The notes under the pieces were generated by a model that saw only the letters and a program-made list of their open reading frames with translations, was not told the DNA's origin and searched no databases. A DNA stretch of 61,364 nucleotides from an uncultured Acetobacteraceae bacterium (lineage in GTDB: Bacteria; Pseudomonadota; Alphaproteobacteria; Acetobacterales; Acetobacteraceae): contig CAIRCM010000200.1 of the NCBI GenBank assembly GCA_903877125.1, positions 1-61,364 of the forward strand. Reading direction: 5' to 3'. Positions 17,171 to 26,852 of this stretch are shown in pieces. Each line of letters begins with the position of its first letter. Position 1 is the first letter of the stretch. Position numbers and translations under genes: made by a program.

Positions 17171-18097
17171 TCAGAACCCGACGCGATCCCCGCCCTTCAG
17201 CTTCAGGATTTCCCGGGCCTCGGCCGGGGTGGCGATTTCCAGGCTGAGGTCTTCGAGGATGCGCTTGATCTTCGCCACCTGTTGGGCGTTGGACACCGCG
17301 AGCTCGCCCTTGCCGATGTACAGGCTGTCTTCCAGCCCGACGCGGACGTTGCCGCCGTGGATGCCGGCCATGGTGGTGAAGGCCATCTGGTGACGGCCGG
17401 CGGCGAGGACGGACCAGACGTACTGGTCGCCGAACAGTTTGTCGGCGGTTTCGCGGGCGAACAGCAGGTTGCGCGGGTCGGCGCCGATGCCACCGGTGAT
17501 GCCGAAGATCGACTGCACGAACAGCGGCGGCTCCACGATGCCGCGGTCGAGGCAGTAGGCCAGGTTATAGAGATGGCCGATGTCGTAGCACTCGAACTCG
17601 AACCGCGTGCCGTGGCCCTTGCCGAGGCGTTCGACGATGTTCTCGATGTCCTTGAAGGTGTTGCGGAAGATGAAGTTATCGGTGGCGTCGAGGTAGGGCT
17701 TCTCCCAGTCGTATTTCCACTTGGTGATGCGGTTGCCGGCCTGGGAGATGTTGAAGTTCATGCTGCCCATGTTGAGGCTGCACATTTCCGGGCTGGCCTG
17801 GATACCGGCGGCGAGGCGTTCTTCCAGCGTCATGCCCAGGCCGCCGCCGGTGGTGATGTTGATCACGGCGTCGGTGTTCTGCTTGATCCGCGGCAGGAAC
17901 TGCATGAACAGGGCCGGGTCGGGCGATGGGCGGCCGTCGTTCGGGTCGCGCGCGTGCAGATGGATGATGGCGGCGCCGGCTTCCGCGGCCTCGATGGAGG
18001 ATTTCGCGATTTCCTCGGGCGTGATCGGCAGATAGGGCGACATGCTGGGGGTGTGGATGCCGCCGGTGACGGCGCAGGAGATGATGACTTTGGCCAT
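17171..18097 (-). CDS. BKACE family beta-keto acid cleavage enzyme (DUF849)
   Basis: Enzyme of 308 aa related to 3-keto-5-aminohexanoate cleavage enzyme, which condenses a beta-keto acid with acetyl-CoA to give acetoacetate and a new acyl-CoA. The zinc-binding segment IIHLHARDPNDGRPSPD and the early SCAVTGGIHTPSMSPYLPIT motif are clear, as is GIHGGNVRVGLEDSLYIGKG near the C-terminus. The start MAKVIISC was chosen from the family N-terminus. The substrate within this multi-specific family cannot be assigned. It is divergent from the PEP-CTERM gene. Confidence 0.92.
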   Translation of the reverse strand: MAKVIISCAVTGGIHTPSMSPYLPITPEEIAKSSIEAAEAGAAIIHLHARDPNDGRPSPDPALFMQFLPRIKQNTDAVINITTGGGLGMTLEERLAAGIQASPEMCSLNMGSMNFNISQAGNRITKWKYDWEKPYLDATDNFIFRNTFKDIENIVERLGKGHGTRFEFECYDIGHLYNLAYCLDRGIVEPPLFVQSIFGITGGIGADPRNLLFARETADKLFGDQYVWSVLAAGRHQMAFTTMAGIHGGNVRVGLEDSLYIGKGELAVSNAQQVAKIKRILEDLSLEIATPAEAREILKLKGGDRVGF

Positions 18098-18212
18098 GAT
18101 GGCGGTTCCTCGATGGTGCGACGGGGGGAAGATGCACCAAGGATGCGGTCTTGTCATGCGGCGATGGATGTGTCGTAAATGGAGTCGGCGTCGATAATAT
18201 TGGGGGGTTGTA

Positions 18213-18905
18213 ATGCATAAGTTGCTGCCGGCGGCTGCGGTCGTGGCCCTTGTCTTTGGCACAGCGCCGGTCGGCGCGACGGTTGTAAACGGTAGTTTCG
18301 GTGGAACGGTGACCTACGCTTCCGGCGATTTCAATGGTTTGTTCGGCACTTCGGGCTCGGCTATCGGCACGGCGATCACTGGGACGTTTCGTTACGATAC
18401 CGCCAATCTCAATGCGCCATCGCCAACTTGCCCCGTCGATTGCGCGGCTTGGGGCTCCACCGACGGCTCGATGGCGCCCGGCGCATTGACCATCACCGAG
18501 ACCATTAATGGGATTACGCTGAGTTGGAACGGCGCCTATTATAATGGCCTGTTGCTTGCTTACAGCTCCAGCGGTGGCGGTTGGCCGTACAACTATTTGC
18601 ACCAGGCGTTCGAGATTGTATCGGAGCAATCGACATCCTTCGGAAACGGCACCAATGCCACCCAGCTCAATATCGGTACGCTCGACAATACAGCGTCGAT
18701 CGTCAATCCCGCGCTCGATCCGGCCGGTCCGTTCAACCTGCAGGCGCTCCAGTTCAGCAACGCCGGCTCGTCGTGGAACACGCCGACATCGACCGTGCAA
18801 TGGAATTTTCAGGTCGATACCATCGATGCACCGGAACCCGCGACATTCGGCTCGTTCGCCGTCGGCCTCGCGGCTTTGGGGGCGTTGCGCCGACGCCGCG
18901 GTTAG
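18213..18905 (+). CDS. PEP-CTERM sorting-domain protein
   Basis: Exported protein of 230 aa with an N-terminal signal peptide (MHKLLPAAAVVALVFGTAPVGA), a Ser/Thr/Gly/Asn-rich beta-type body, and the tripartite tail PEPATFGSFAVGLAALGALR followed by RRRG. In known systems the PEP motif is cut by an exosortase and the protein goes to the cell surface or matrix. No exosortase gene is in this window. The 3' end overlaps hldE by 4 bp on the opposite strand. The passenger domain was not recognised. Confidence 0.88.
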   Translation: MHKLLPAAAVVALVFGTAPVGATVVNGSFGGTVTYASGDFNGLFGTSGSAIGTAITGTFRYDTANLNAPSPTCPVDCAAWGSTDGSMAPGALTITETINGITLSWNGAYYNGLLLAYSSSGGGWPYNYLHQAFEIVSEQSTSFGNGTNATQLNIGTLDNTASIVNPALDPAGPFNLQALQFSNAGSSWNTPTSTVQWNFQVDTIDAPEPATFGSFAVGLAALGALRRRRG

Positions 18906-20350
18906 GCCCTGATCCGAGCCAGCGTTGCCGTGGTCGAATGCCCCGGCAACAGCTTGGCCAGCACGACCTTACCGCCCCAGCCGCGCAGCAGATCGGCGCC
19001 GACGACTTGTTCCAGGGTGTAATCGGCGCCTTTGACCAGGACGTCCGGCCGCAGGGCCTCGATCAATCGTTCCGGCGTATCTTCGTCGAACATGCAGACG
19101 AGATCGACGCAGCCAAGGCTCGCCAGCACGGCGGCCCGAGCGGCACCGGGTTGCACCGGGCGGGTGTCGCCTTTGAGGCGTTGGACGCTGGCGTCGGAGT
19201 TCAGGCCGACGATCAGCTTGTCGCACTGCTCGCGGGCCTGCTCCAGGAGGTGCACATGGCCGGGGTGCAGCAGATCGAAGCAGCCATTGGTGAAGCCGAC
19301 TTTCCAGCCGCGACGGCGCCAGCGTTCGGCTTGCTCGACCGTTGCCTCATGGTCCGCGATTTTGCGCAGGACGCTGAACTGGGGGGACAGCGCGTGGAGG
19401 AAATCGGCCTCCCGCACGACGGCGTTGCCGGTCTTGCCGACTGACAGGCCGGCGGCGAGGTTGGCCAGCCGCGCCGCGATGGGCATTGGCAGTTTGGCGG
19501 CGATGGCGGCCGCCAGTGTGGCCAGCGCTGTATCGCCGGCGCCGGAGGTGTCGTGCACCACGGGCGCCTCGGCCGGGAAATGGAGGACGCCGTTGCTGTC
19601 CACCAGGGTCATGCCGTCATTGCCCCGGGTGACGACGACGGCGCCGAAACGGTAACGGGTGCGCAGGGCGATGGCGGCGGCGACGATCTGGGCCTCATCC
19701 CCGGTGGGCATGCCGGTGGCGGCGGCGAGTTCCGGGCGGTTGGGCATCACCACGTCTGCCCCGGCATAGCGGGCAAAATCCGATCCGCGGGGGTCGACGA
19801 TCACTGGGCGGCCGACGCGCCTGGCATTCGCGACCAGCTCGGCCGGGACCGTGCCGGCCAATACGCCCTTGCCGTAATCGGACAGCACGGTGACCGATGT
19901 TGCCGCCATCGCATCGCCGGCGATCCGAACCAGTCGCTCGGCGAGTTTGGGATGAATCGGGTCGGTCTGTTCGCGATCCGTGCGGATGAGCTGCTGGCCG
20001 GAGGCGATGAAGCGGGTTTTCAGCGTTGTGGTGCGGCTGCCCTGCTCCTGCAGCCAGGGTTCGACGCCGGGCTGGCCGCCGACCAGACCGGTCAGTTCCG
20101 ATCCCGCCGCATCGTCGCCGACCACCGAGATCAGCGCGACCGCGGCGCCGAGCGCGGTCAGATTGCGCACGACATTGCCGGCGCCGCCGGGCTGTTCGAC
20201 CTCCCGCTCGACCGTGAGGATGGGGACGGGGGCTTCGACGCTGATGCGGTGGACGGAGCCGTAGGTATAACGATCCAGCATGACGTCGCCGATGACCAGC
20301 ACACTTGCATGTGCCAGTGCTTTGATATGGTCGGGCGTTATCGGGTCCAT
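18902..20350 (-). CDS. hldE: bifunctional D-glycero-beta-D-manno-heptose-7-phosphate kinase / 1-phosphate adenylyltransferase
   Basis: Two-domain enzyme of 482 aa making ADP-heptose for the LPS inner core. The N-terminal PfkB-type kinase shows VLVIGDVMLDRYTYG, VEQPGGAGNVVRNLTALGA and the catalytic DTSGAGDTALATLAA. The C-terminal nucleotidyltransferase begins at VGFTNGCFDLLHPGHVHLLE with the HxGH motif and later KGADYTLEQVVGADLL. The start MDPITPDH gives the usual length; an upstream ATG at 20386 adds 12 residues. It follows a metallophosphatase gene with a 49-bp gap. Confidence 0.96.
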   Translation of the reverse strand: MDPITPDHIKALAHASVLVIGDVMLDRYTYGSVHRISVEAPVPILTVEREVEQPGGAGNVVRNLTALGAAVALISVVGDDAAGSELTGLVGGQPGVEPWLQEQGSRTTTLKTRFIASGQQLIRTDREQTDPIHPKLAERLVRIAGDAMAATSVTVLSDYGKGVLAGTVPAELVANARRVGRPVIVDPRGSDFARYAGADVVMPNRPELAAATGMPTGDEAQIVAAAIALRTRYRFGAVVVTRGNDGMTLVDSNGVLHFPAEAPVVHDTSGAGDTALATLAAAIAAKLPMPIAARLANLAAGLSVGKTGNAVVREADFLHALSPQFSVLRKIADHEATVEQAERWRRRGWKVGFTNGCFDLLHPGHVHLLEQAREQCDKLIVGLNSDASVQRLKGDTRPVQPGAARAAVLASLGCVDLVCMFDEDTPERLIEALRPDVLVKGADYTLEQVVGADLLRGWGGKVVLAKLLPGHSTTATLARIRA

Positions 20351-20399
20351 CGAGTGTGGCGTAACGCGACCGCAATCCGGTTGCAAGAAACCGTTGCCG

Positions 20400-21116
20400 T
20401 CAGACCTGCAAAAATCCGATCTTGTCGGCTTCGAGAATGGCGCAGGTCAGCACCCCGCCCATCACCGCCCCGGTATCGATCCCGATCCGGTTGGCGCGGA
20501 TCGCCGGCTCGCGGATCGGGGTGTGGCCGTGCACGATCACCGCGCCATGGTCTTTTTTGGACGACAGAAACGGCTCCCGGATCCATAGGAGATCGTCGAC
20601 CTTCTGCGCTTCCAGCGGCACATCGGGGCGGACGCCGGCATGGACGAAGAAATAGGGGCCGACGCGGTGGGTTGTCGCCAGACCGCGCAGGAAGGCCTGA
20701 TGCGGAAACGGGATCATGGTGGGCCACATCAACTGCGGCACGCCCCGGTCGATCCGCCAACTGAGCAGCGATTCCGCGCCGCCGTTGCGCGACCAGTGCA
20801 CTGCGTCCTCCACTTTCCCCGAGCTGATGGCGTTGATCATCATTTCCTCGTGGTTGCCCAGGAGGTTGACGACGGTGGCGCCGGGCACGTCGGGGCCCTT
20901 CGTCAGCAGATCGACGACCTCGGCCGAGTCAGGGCCGCGATCGACGTAATCGCCGAGGTGGATCAGGGTGCATGCGTCTACCGGACGTGCGGCGATGTCC
21001 TCGGCGATGGCGATGTGGAGGGTCTGAAGCTGTTCCAGGCAGCCGTGGATATCGCCGATCGCGTAAACGCGCTGGCCTTCGGGCAGTGTCGCGGGGGCGG
21101 AGACAAATTCGGTCAT
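20400..21116 (-). CDS. calcineurin-like metallophosphatase, PrpA/ApaH-like
   Basis: Cytoplasmic dimetal phosphoesterase of 238 aa. The metal-binding blocks appear in order: YAIGDIHGCLEQL, LIHLGDYVDRGPDS, VNLLGNHEEMM, FFVHAGVRPDVPL and VIVHGHTPIREP. These match the bacterial Ser/Thr protein phosphatase and diadenosine tetraphosphatase group. Substrate not assignable. It is upstream of hldE on the same strand and may be cotranscribed with it. The start MTEFVSAP is preferred over an ATG 39 bp upstream. Confidence 0.9.
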   Translation of the reverse strand: MTEFVSAPATLPEGQRVYAIGDIHGCLEQLQTLHIAIAEDIAARPVDACTLIHLGDYVDRGPDSAEVVDLLTKGPDVPGATVVNLLGNHEEMMINAISSGKVEDAVHWSRNGGAESLLSWRIDRGVPQLMWPTMIPFPHQAFLRGLATTHRVGPYFFVHAGVRPDVPLEAQKVDDLLWIREPFLSSKKDHGAVIVHGHTPIREPAIRANRIGIDTGAVMGGVLTCAILEADKIGFLQV

Positions 21117-21470
21117 GACCGGTGGAATATCGGCGTATTCGCGGTTGGGCGGCAAGCAGGATTGTCACGGGCTTGCCCCATACATAACCGAAGTCGTGGC
21201 GCCGGCCGCGCCAGCCGTGTATCCTGCGAACGACATCCGGCAACCGCGGTCATTGTGCCGGCCCGGATCGAGGGGGCGGGCGTGCTCGACGTGGAAGGTC
21301 TGGCGGGGGTGACGGTCCCGGTCGCGGCGGTGTTTGCGTAGGATTGACGCGCAGCGGGCCGAAGGGCTTGTCCCGTTCGAACCCCGGTCTGGGTGTTCGG
21401 CCGCTGTCGTGCGAATTCCCTTCCGCACTCCCCCTCGCCGTCGAACCGGTCTGTCCTGTAGGATAGTCCC
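21117..21470. other. 354-bp divergent intergenic region, nothing recognised
   Basis: The region between the divergent metallophosphatase and ppk genes. I see no gene, hairpin or repeat I can support. It should hold the promoters of both flanking operons, but no clear -35/-10 pair or Pho box stands out. Confidence 0.5.
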
Positions 21471-23693
21471 ATGAGCATGCCCCAGAATGCGTTGGAATCC
21501 GCTACCGACGAAGACCTGACCGTCGGCGCACACGAGCCCGAGGATCGCGGGATCACCTTGGAAAGTCCCGAACGGTTCATCAACCGGGAATTGTCCTGGC
21601 TCGACTTCAATCACCGCGTCGTCGAGGAGGCGGAAAATCCCCGCCATCCCCTGCTGGAACGGGTGCGCTTCCTTTCGATCAGCGCCTCGAATCTGGATGA
21701 GTTCTACTCCGTGCGCGTCGCCGGGTTGGTCAATCAGGCGAAGGCCGGGGGGATGCATGTGTCGTCCGACGGACGTTCGGCGGCACAGCAGCTGGCGGAA
21801 ATAAAAACCCGGTCGTCGGCGCTGTTGAAGGATCAGCAGCGCGTCTGGCGCGAACTCGCGGGGTTGTTGCGCAAAAAGGGCATCGAGGTGTGCAAGCCCT
21901 CGGCCCTGAGCGCCGAGGACAGGGCATGGCTCGACGCCTGGTTCATGGAGCGGATTTTTGCCGTGATCACCCCGCTCGCGGTCGATCCGGCGCATCCGTT
22001 CCCGTTCATCCCGAACATGGGCCTGGTGATGGTCCTGATGCTGCAGCGGGCCGAGGACGGCATGGTCATGCGAGGCCTGTTGCCGCTGCCGAACCAGGTC
22101 GAACGGTTCGTGCGCCTGCCCGGTGCTCCCGGTGCGCCGATCCGGTTCGTGCAGCTGGAAGATTTGGTGTTCATGTTCCTCGACCGGGTATTTCCTGGCT
22201 TCGAGGTCACCGGCAAAGGCAGCTTCCGGATCATCCGCGATACCGACGTCGAATTCGAGGAAGAGGCCGAGGACCTTGTCCGGTCCTACGAAAGCGCGCT
22301 GAAACGCCGCCGGCGCGGGGTGGTGATCCATCTGGAGATCGAGACGAACATGCCCGCCGGGCTGCGCGATTTCGTCATCGACAAGCTGGATGCCGAGCCG
22401 GATGAGATTCATGTGCAGGATGGGCTGTTGGCACCGGGAGACCTGCGGCAGCTCATCGTCGCCGATCGCCCCGATCTGTTGTTTCCGCCTTACACGCCGC
22501 GGTTTCCGGAACGCATTCGCGACTTCGGCGGCGACTGCTTCGCCGCGATCCGCGCGAAGGACATCGTCGTCCATCACCCTTATGAAAGCTTCGATGTCGT
22601 GGTGCAGTTTCTGCGTCAGGCCGCGCAGGACCCGAATGTCATCGCGGTCAAGCAGACCCTGTACCGCACCAGTCGCGACAGCCCCATCGTCAAGGCGCTG
22701 ATCGAGGCAGCGGAGGCGGGCAAATCCGTGACCGCCATGGTCGAATTGCGTGCCCGCTTCGACGAGGAGGCCAATATTCGCCTCGCCCGGTCCATGGAAG
22801 CCGCCGGCGTGCAGGTTGTCTTCGGGTTCACTGAACTGAAAACCCACGCCAAACTCTCGCTGGTCGTTCGGCGGGAGGCCGTGGGCATCCGGTCCTACGC
22901 GCATTTCGGCACCGGCAACTACCACCCGATCACCGCGCGCATTTACACCGATCTGAGCTTCTTCACCTCCGACCCCGCGTTGACCCGCGACGCCGCGCGG
23001 CTGTTCAACTTCATGACCGGCTATGCCAAGCCCGAACGGATGGAGGAGATCGGCTTCAGCCCGCTGACCACCCGGGACATTCTGCTGGACCTGATCCAGA
23101 AGGAGATCGGCTTCGCCAAGGCCGGCCGCCCGGCCCAGGTCTGGATCAAGCTGAACAGTCTGGTGGACCGGCGGCTGATCGACGCTTTGTACGAAGCGTC
23201 GATGGCCGGGGTGAAAATCACGGCCGTGGTGCGCGGCATCTGTTGCCTCCGCCCGGGCGTGCCGGGCCTTTCGGAAACGATCAAGGTGAAGTCGATCGTC
23301 GGTCGTTTTCTGGAGCACAGCCGTATTTTCGCGTTCGGGAATGGCCATGGCCTCCCCAGCCGGCACGCGAAGGTCTACATCAGCTCCGCCGACTGGATGG
23401 AGCGCAATCTGGATTGGCGGGTCGAGACCCTGGTGCCCATTCACACCCCGACCGTTCACGCCCAGATACTGGACCAAATCATGGCCACAAATATCCGCGA
23501 TACGCTGCAATCCTGGGATTTGCGGGCCGATGGGGTCTGGAAGCGGGTGGCCGCGGGACGGCGTCCGGTGTCGGCCCATGACTATTTCATGACCAACCCC
23601 TCCCTCTCCGGCCGCGGTTCGGCGCTGCACGAAGCGCCGTTGCCCGCGCCATTTCTGGCGGCGCGCCGTCAGGACCGGGTGAATCAGGACTGA
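21471..23693 (+). CDS. ppk: polyphosphate kinase 1
   Basis: Enzyme of 740 aa that reversibly makes polyphosphate from ATP. The N-terminal domain starts [20 protein letters not shown] with [18 protein letters not shown]. The catalytic core has the autophosphorylated His-459 in [17 protein letters not shown], then [20 protein letters not shown]; the last domain has [20 protein letters not shown] with RVE following. Full length and intact. The exopolyphosphatase gene begins 4 bp downstream, so synthesis and breakdown are cotranscribed. Confidence 0.97.
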   Translation: MSMPQNALESATDEDLTVGAHEPEDRGITLESPERFINRELSWLDFNHRVVEEAENPRHPLLERVRFLSISASNLDEFYSVRVAGLVNQAKAGGMHVSSDGRSAAQQLAEIKTRSSALLKDQQRVWRELAGLLRKKGIEVCKPSALSAEDRAWLDAWFMERIFAVITPLAVDPAHPFPFIPNMGLVMVLMLQRAEDGMVMRGLLPLPNQVERFVRLPGAPGAPIRFVQLEDLVFMFLDRVFPGFEVTGKGSFRIIRDTDVEFEEEAEDLVRSYESALKRRRRGVVIHLEIETNMPAGLRDFVIDKLDAEPDEIHVQDGLLAPGDLRQLIVADRPDLLFPPYTPRFPERIRDFGGDCFAAIRAKDIVVHHPYESFDVVVQFLRQAAQDPNVIAVKQTLYRTSRDSPIVKALIEAAEAGKSVTAMVELRARFDEEANIRLARSMEAAGVQVVFGFTELKTHAKLSLVVRREAVGIRSYAHFGTGNYHPITARIYTDLSFFTSDPALTRDAARLFNFMTGYAKPERMEEIGFSPLTTRDILLDLIQKEIGFAKAGRPAQVWIKLNSLVDRRLIDALYEASMAGVKITAVVRGICCLRPGVPGLSETIKVKSIVGRFLEHSRIFAFGNGHGLPSRHAKVYISSADWMERNLDWRVETLVPIHTPTVHAQILDQIMATNIRDTLQSWDLRADGVWKRVAAGRRPVSAHDYFMTNPSLSGRGSALHEAPLPAPFLAARRQDRVNQD

Positions 23694-23697
23694 TCCG

Positions 23698-25209
23698 ATG
23701 CCTTATGCTCCCCCCGCCAGCCTGCCACGCCGGGGGGTTGTGGACCTCGGCTCCAACTCCGTGCGTCTGGTCGTCTACGAGGGCGACAGCCGCAATCCGA
23801 TGCCTATTTTTAATGAAAAGGCGGTGCCGCGTCTTGGCCTTGGTCTGCAATCCAGCGGGCGGTTGAACGAGGAAGGGGTGAGCCGTGCGCTGCTGGTGAT
23901 GCGGCGGTACTACCTGATCGCGAAGGCGATGGGGGCCGACCCGTTCGAGGTCCTTGCCACTGCCGCCGTGCGCGACGCCTCCAACGGTGCCGATTTCGTC
24001 GCTCGGCTGCAGGACCGGATGCCGGGCGTGCCGATCCGGATCATTTCGGGGCAGGTGGAAGCCGAACATTCTGCCGACGGGCTGTTGTGCGGCATTCCCG
24101 ACGCGGATGGCATCCTGGCCGATATCGGCGGTGGCTCGATGGAGGTCGTGCGGCTGATCCGGGGGGTGCGCGATGTGTCCCAATCGCTGTCCCTGGGGGT
24201 CATCCGGCTGGCGGATCGGTCGGGGAATAACCTGGAGGTTGCGCAAAAGAAGGTCGAGGCTGATCTGGCGACCGTGCCCTGGCTCAAGGACGGCGCCGGC
24301 CGAAGCCTTTACGTGGTCGGCGGTGCATGGCGGGCACTCGCGCGCATACAGATGGCGCGCGACGCCTACCCGTTGCTGATGGTGCACAATTACCGGCTGA
24401 CTGCCGCGGCCGCCCGCGATCTGACCAACCTGGTGGCTGCCGCACCGTTGCGCGTGCTGGAACGCATGGAAGGCGCGCCCAAGCGCCGGTTGGAAGATCT
24501 CCCGTACGCCGCGATCGCGCTGCGTCGGCTGCTCCGCGTGACTGGCGCCAACCAGGTCGTGTTCAGCGCCAGCGGCCTGCGCGAAGGCTGGTTCATGCGG
24601 CATATGCCGGATTCGATCCGCGACCAGGACCCCTTGCTCGCCGCCTGCCAGGAGATGGCACGGCGTTTCGGACGCGACCCGTCGATGCCCGAGGCGCTGT
24701 TCGATTGGACCAGCCCGCTGTTTCCACGGGAAACGGCGGAGGAACGGCGGTTGCGCCTCGCGGCCTGCTGGGTGTCGGATATCGGCAGCCACGACCACCC
24801 GGAGTATCGCGCCGAACAGGCGTTTCAGGCGGTGCTTTGGCAGTCAGGGGTGGGATTCGATCACCCAACGCGTGCCTATCTCGGGCTGACGGTCGCGCTG
24901 CGCTATGAGGTTGTGGCCGACGCCCCGTTCCTGTCCCCCGCCCGGCATCTGCTGGACGGGGCGGCCATCGCTCGGGCCGAGACGTTGGGGAAGGCGCTGC
25001 GTCTGGCCTACACCCTGTCGGCGGGGACGCCGGATTTACTGGGTGGGACCAATCTGCGCATCCAAAAGGGGCGTTTGATCCTGCGCCTGGAAGAGGACCA
25101 CGGCGTGTTCGCCGGCGACGCGGTGACCCGGCGGCTGACCCGATTGGGGGAGGCGTTGGGGCTGGAGGTCGCGACGGAGACGGCGGTTCAGCGGCGGGCG
25201 GCGGAGTAG
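23698..25209 (+). CDS. ppx: exopolyphosphatase, Ppx/GppA family
   Basis: Enzyme of 503 aa that releases terminal phosphate from polyphosphate or converts pppGpp to ppGpp. It has the ASKHA phosphate-binding motif RGVVDLGSNSVRLVVYEG, the conserved EVLATAAVRDASNGADF, a second motif ADIGGGSMEVVRL and a C-terminal HD-like helical region. Paired with ppk in an operon, which supports the polyphosphate role. Its 3' end lies 6 bp from that of the convergent flhG gene. Confidence 0.93.
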   Translation: MPYAPPASLPRRGVVDLGSNSVRLVVYEGDSRNPMPIFNEKAVPRLGLGLQSSGRLNEEGVSRALLVMRRYYLIAKAMGADPFEVLATAAVRDASNGADFVARLQDRMPGVPIRIISGQVEAEHSADGLLCGIPDADGILADIGGGSMEVVRLIRGVRDVSQSLSLGVIRLADRSGNNLEVAQKKVEADLATVPWLKDGAGRSLYVVGGAWRALARIQMARDAYPLLMVHNYRLTAAAARDLTNLVAAAPLRVLERMEGAPKRRLEDLPYAAIALRRLLRVTGANQVVFSASGLREGWFMRHMPDSIRDQDPLLAACQEMARRFGRDPSMPEALFDWTSPLFPRETAEERRLRLAACWVSDIGSHDHPEYRAEQAFQAVLWQSGVGFDHPTRAYLGLTVALRYEVVADAPFLSPARHLLDGAAIARAETLGKALRLAYTLSAGTPDLLGGTNLRIQKGRLILRLEEDHGVFAGDAVTRRLTRLGEALGLEVATETAVQRRAAE

Positions 25210-25215
25210 GGGGCG

Positions 25216-25962
25216 CTAGCCTGCCAATCCCTGCGCCACGACCTCGATATCTCCCGACGCCTGGCACACCGGATGCCGCGTCAGCAACGGAACCTGCCGC
25301 CGGATCGCATCCCGCACTTTGTCGTCCCGGCGGACGATCCCGGCGAGCCTCGGTTCGAACCGCAGAAACGTCGAACAGGCGCGGCGGAGGGTGAAATAGG
25401 TCCGCTCGCCTGCCGCCTGGGTGGACACCATGTTGACCACCACGCGCGCATCGCCCAGCGGCCTGTCCAGCCGGTGCAGCTTCAAGACGGCATAGGCATC
25501 GGTGAGGCTGGTCGGCTCCTCCGTGGCTAGTACCAACAGGATATCGGATAGCGATGCCATACGCCGGACCGCACGTTCCACCCCCGCGCCCAGATCGATC
25601 AGCACGTCGTCGTACCCCGCCGATCCACAGCGTGGCATGGCCAGCGCCGCTTCCAGTTGTGCGGGGTCGAGGTCGGCCATGGCCCCGGTGCCCGAGCGGC
25701 CGGCGAGGATGTCGAATTGGCAATCGGGGTGGCGGACCACGGCGCCGGCCAGCGACACGCTGCCATCCAGCACCGAACCCAAATCGAACGCCGGCATCAG
25801 GCCGAGTTGTACGTCGATATTGGCGAGGCCGAAATCGGCGTCGAACAGCAGCACCCGCCGTCCAAGACGGGACAAGGCATCGGCCAGGGTGATCGCGAGC
25901 CAAGTCTTGCCGACTCCCCCTTTGCCGGATGCGATGGCGATCAGGCGCGGGTCACGGGGCAT
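25216..25962 (-). CDS. flhG: FlhG/YlxH MinD-like ATPase, flagellar number regulator
   Basis: P-loop ATPase of 248 aa. Deviant Walker A is IASGKGGVGKTWLAITLADA, followed by LLFDADFGLANIDVQLGL and a switch region with VLIDLGAGVERAV. Known FlhG proteins antagonise FlhF to limit flagellar number and placement. Its start overlaps the flhF stop by 11 bp. It lacks the usual extended N-terminal FliA/FlrA-interaction motif, so the regulatory reach may be reduced. Last gene of the flagellar operon. Confidence 0.88.
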   Translation of the reverse strand: MPRDPRLIAIASGKGGVGKTWLAITLADALSRLGRRVLLFDADFGLANIDVQLGLMPAFDLGSVLDGSVSLAGAVVRHPDCQFDILAGRSGTGAMADLDPAQLEAALAMPRCGSAGYDDVLIDLGAGVERAVRRMASLSDILLVLATEEPTSLTDAYAVLKLHRLDRPLGDARVVVNMVSTQAAGERTYFTLRRACSTFLRFEPRLAGIVRRDDKVRDAIRRQVPLLTRHPVCQASGDIEVVAQGLAG

Positions 25963-26821
25963 GGTGGGGTGTTCCGATTTGCATCAGGCGGGCGGCGAGA
26001 AAGGCGGCGGTCAGCGGCACCAGACCATTGGCGGCGCCCGGACCGATCCCGGCTTCGGCCAGTGGGAGGTGCGCTGCTTCGGCTGCGGCCAGAATGCCGC
26101 CGAGGCGCCGGGCGATATCCAGCCGTGTCGCCACCAGGAAGGCAGCCCCGGCCGCTGCGAAACTCAGGGCGAGATCGGCGGATTCGTTCGGATCGAGGCC
26201 GGCGGGCAGTACGAGGGCAATGGCGCCACCAACGGCCGAGGCCTGGCTGCGCAGGCGGTCGGATTGCGCGGGGTCGAACGGATCGATGCCGGGTGTATCG
26301 ATCAGCATCGGCGATCCGTCGCGCGGCGCGGCGCGGGACAGTGCAAGCGGTTCGGATGCCTCGGTCAGCGGCAGGTGCAGCAGGCGCGTGAGCGCGAGCA
26401 GCTGTTCGGTCGCACCTGCCTTGGCGTCGTCGGTGGTGACGATCGTCGGGCGTTGGCCGGCCAGCGTCAGGCGAGTGGCGAGGCGCACGACGGTCAAGGT
26501 CTTGCCCGCGCCCGGTGGCCCGGCAAGCAGCAGGGGGCGATTGGCGAGCGGCAGGGTGCTGAAAGTGAGGAGGCGATCGAGGGTATGGGCAAAGTCGCCG
26601 CCGGCCAGCGCTGCACGCATCGTCGCGGGGACTGCGTGATAGCTCAGCATGTCGGCATGGCCGCGCGCCGGGAGGGGCGTCGCCGGCTCAAGGGCCGCGG
26701 TCAGTTCCACCCCTTCGTACCACCGGCGGGTGTTGAGGATCAGGGCCTCCGACCCCAGCTCCGCGCGCACCAGCGCCATCGCCTGGGGGACCGTCGCGGC
26801 GCGGTAAAGCTTCAGGCGCAT
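25952..26821 (-). CDS. flhF: FlhF-like SRP-type GTPase (short form)
   Basis: GTPase of 289 aa. The N-terminus MRLKLYRAATVPQAMALVRA with LGSEALILNTRRW is typical of FlhF. The NG domain has the P-loop LLLAGPPGAGKTLTVVRLA, MLIDTPGIDPFD as the DxxG region and VATRLD as the TKLD-type specificity motif. Known FlhF marks the pole for flagellum assembly. It is shorter than many FlhF proteins because the middle B domain is reduced. It lies between flhA and flhG, as expected. Confidence 0.9.
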   Translation of the reverse strand: MRLKLYRAATVPQAMALVRAELGSEALILNTRRWYEGVELTAALEPATPLPARGHADMLSYHAVPATMRAALAGGDFAHTLDRLLTFSTLPLANRPLLLAGPPGAGKTLTVVRLATRLTLAGQRPTIVTTDDAKAGATEQLLALTRLLHLPLTEASEPLALSRAAPRDGSPMLIDTPGIDPFDPAQSDRLRSQASAVGGAIALVLPAGLDPNESADLALSFAAAGAAFLVATRLDIARRLGGILAAAEAAHLPLAEAGIGPGAANGLVPLTAAFLAARLMQIGTPHHAP

Positions 26822-26852
26822 GCGATACCGCCGACATGCGACAGGCCTGCCG

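Noticed and set aside
21360-21420. tRNA suggested by GTTCGAACCCC
   Set aside because: The bases around it cannot form a T-arm stem or an acceptor stem.
21165-23630. 821-codon minus-strand ORF
   Set aside because: Antisense to ppk, whose sequence is clearly genuine; a GC-rich shadow frame.
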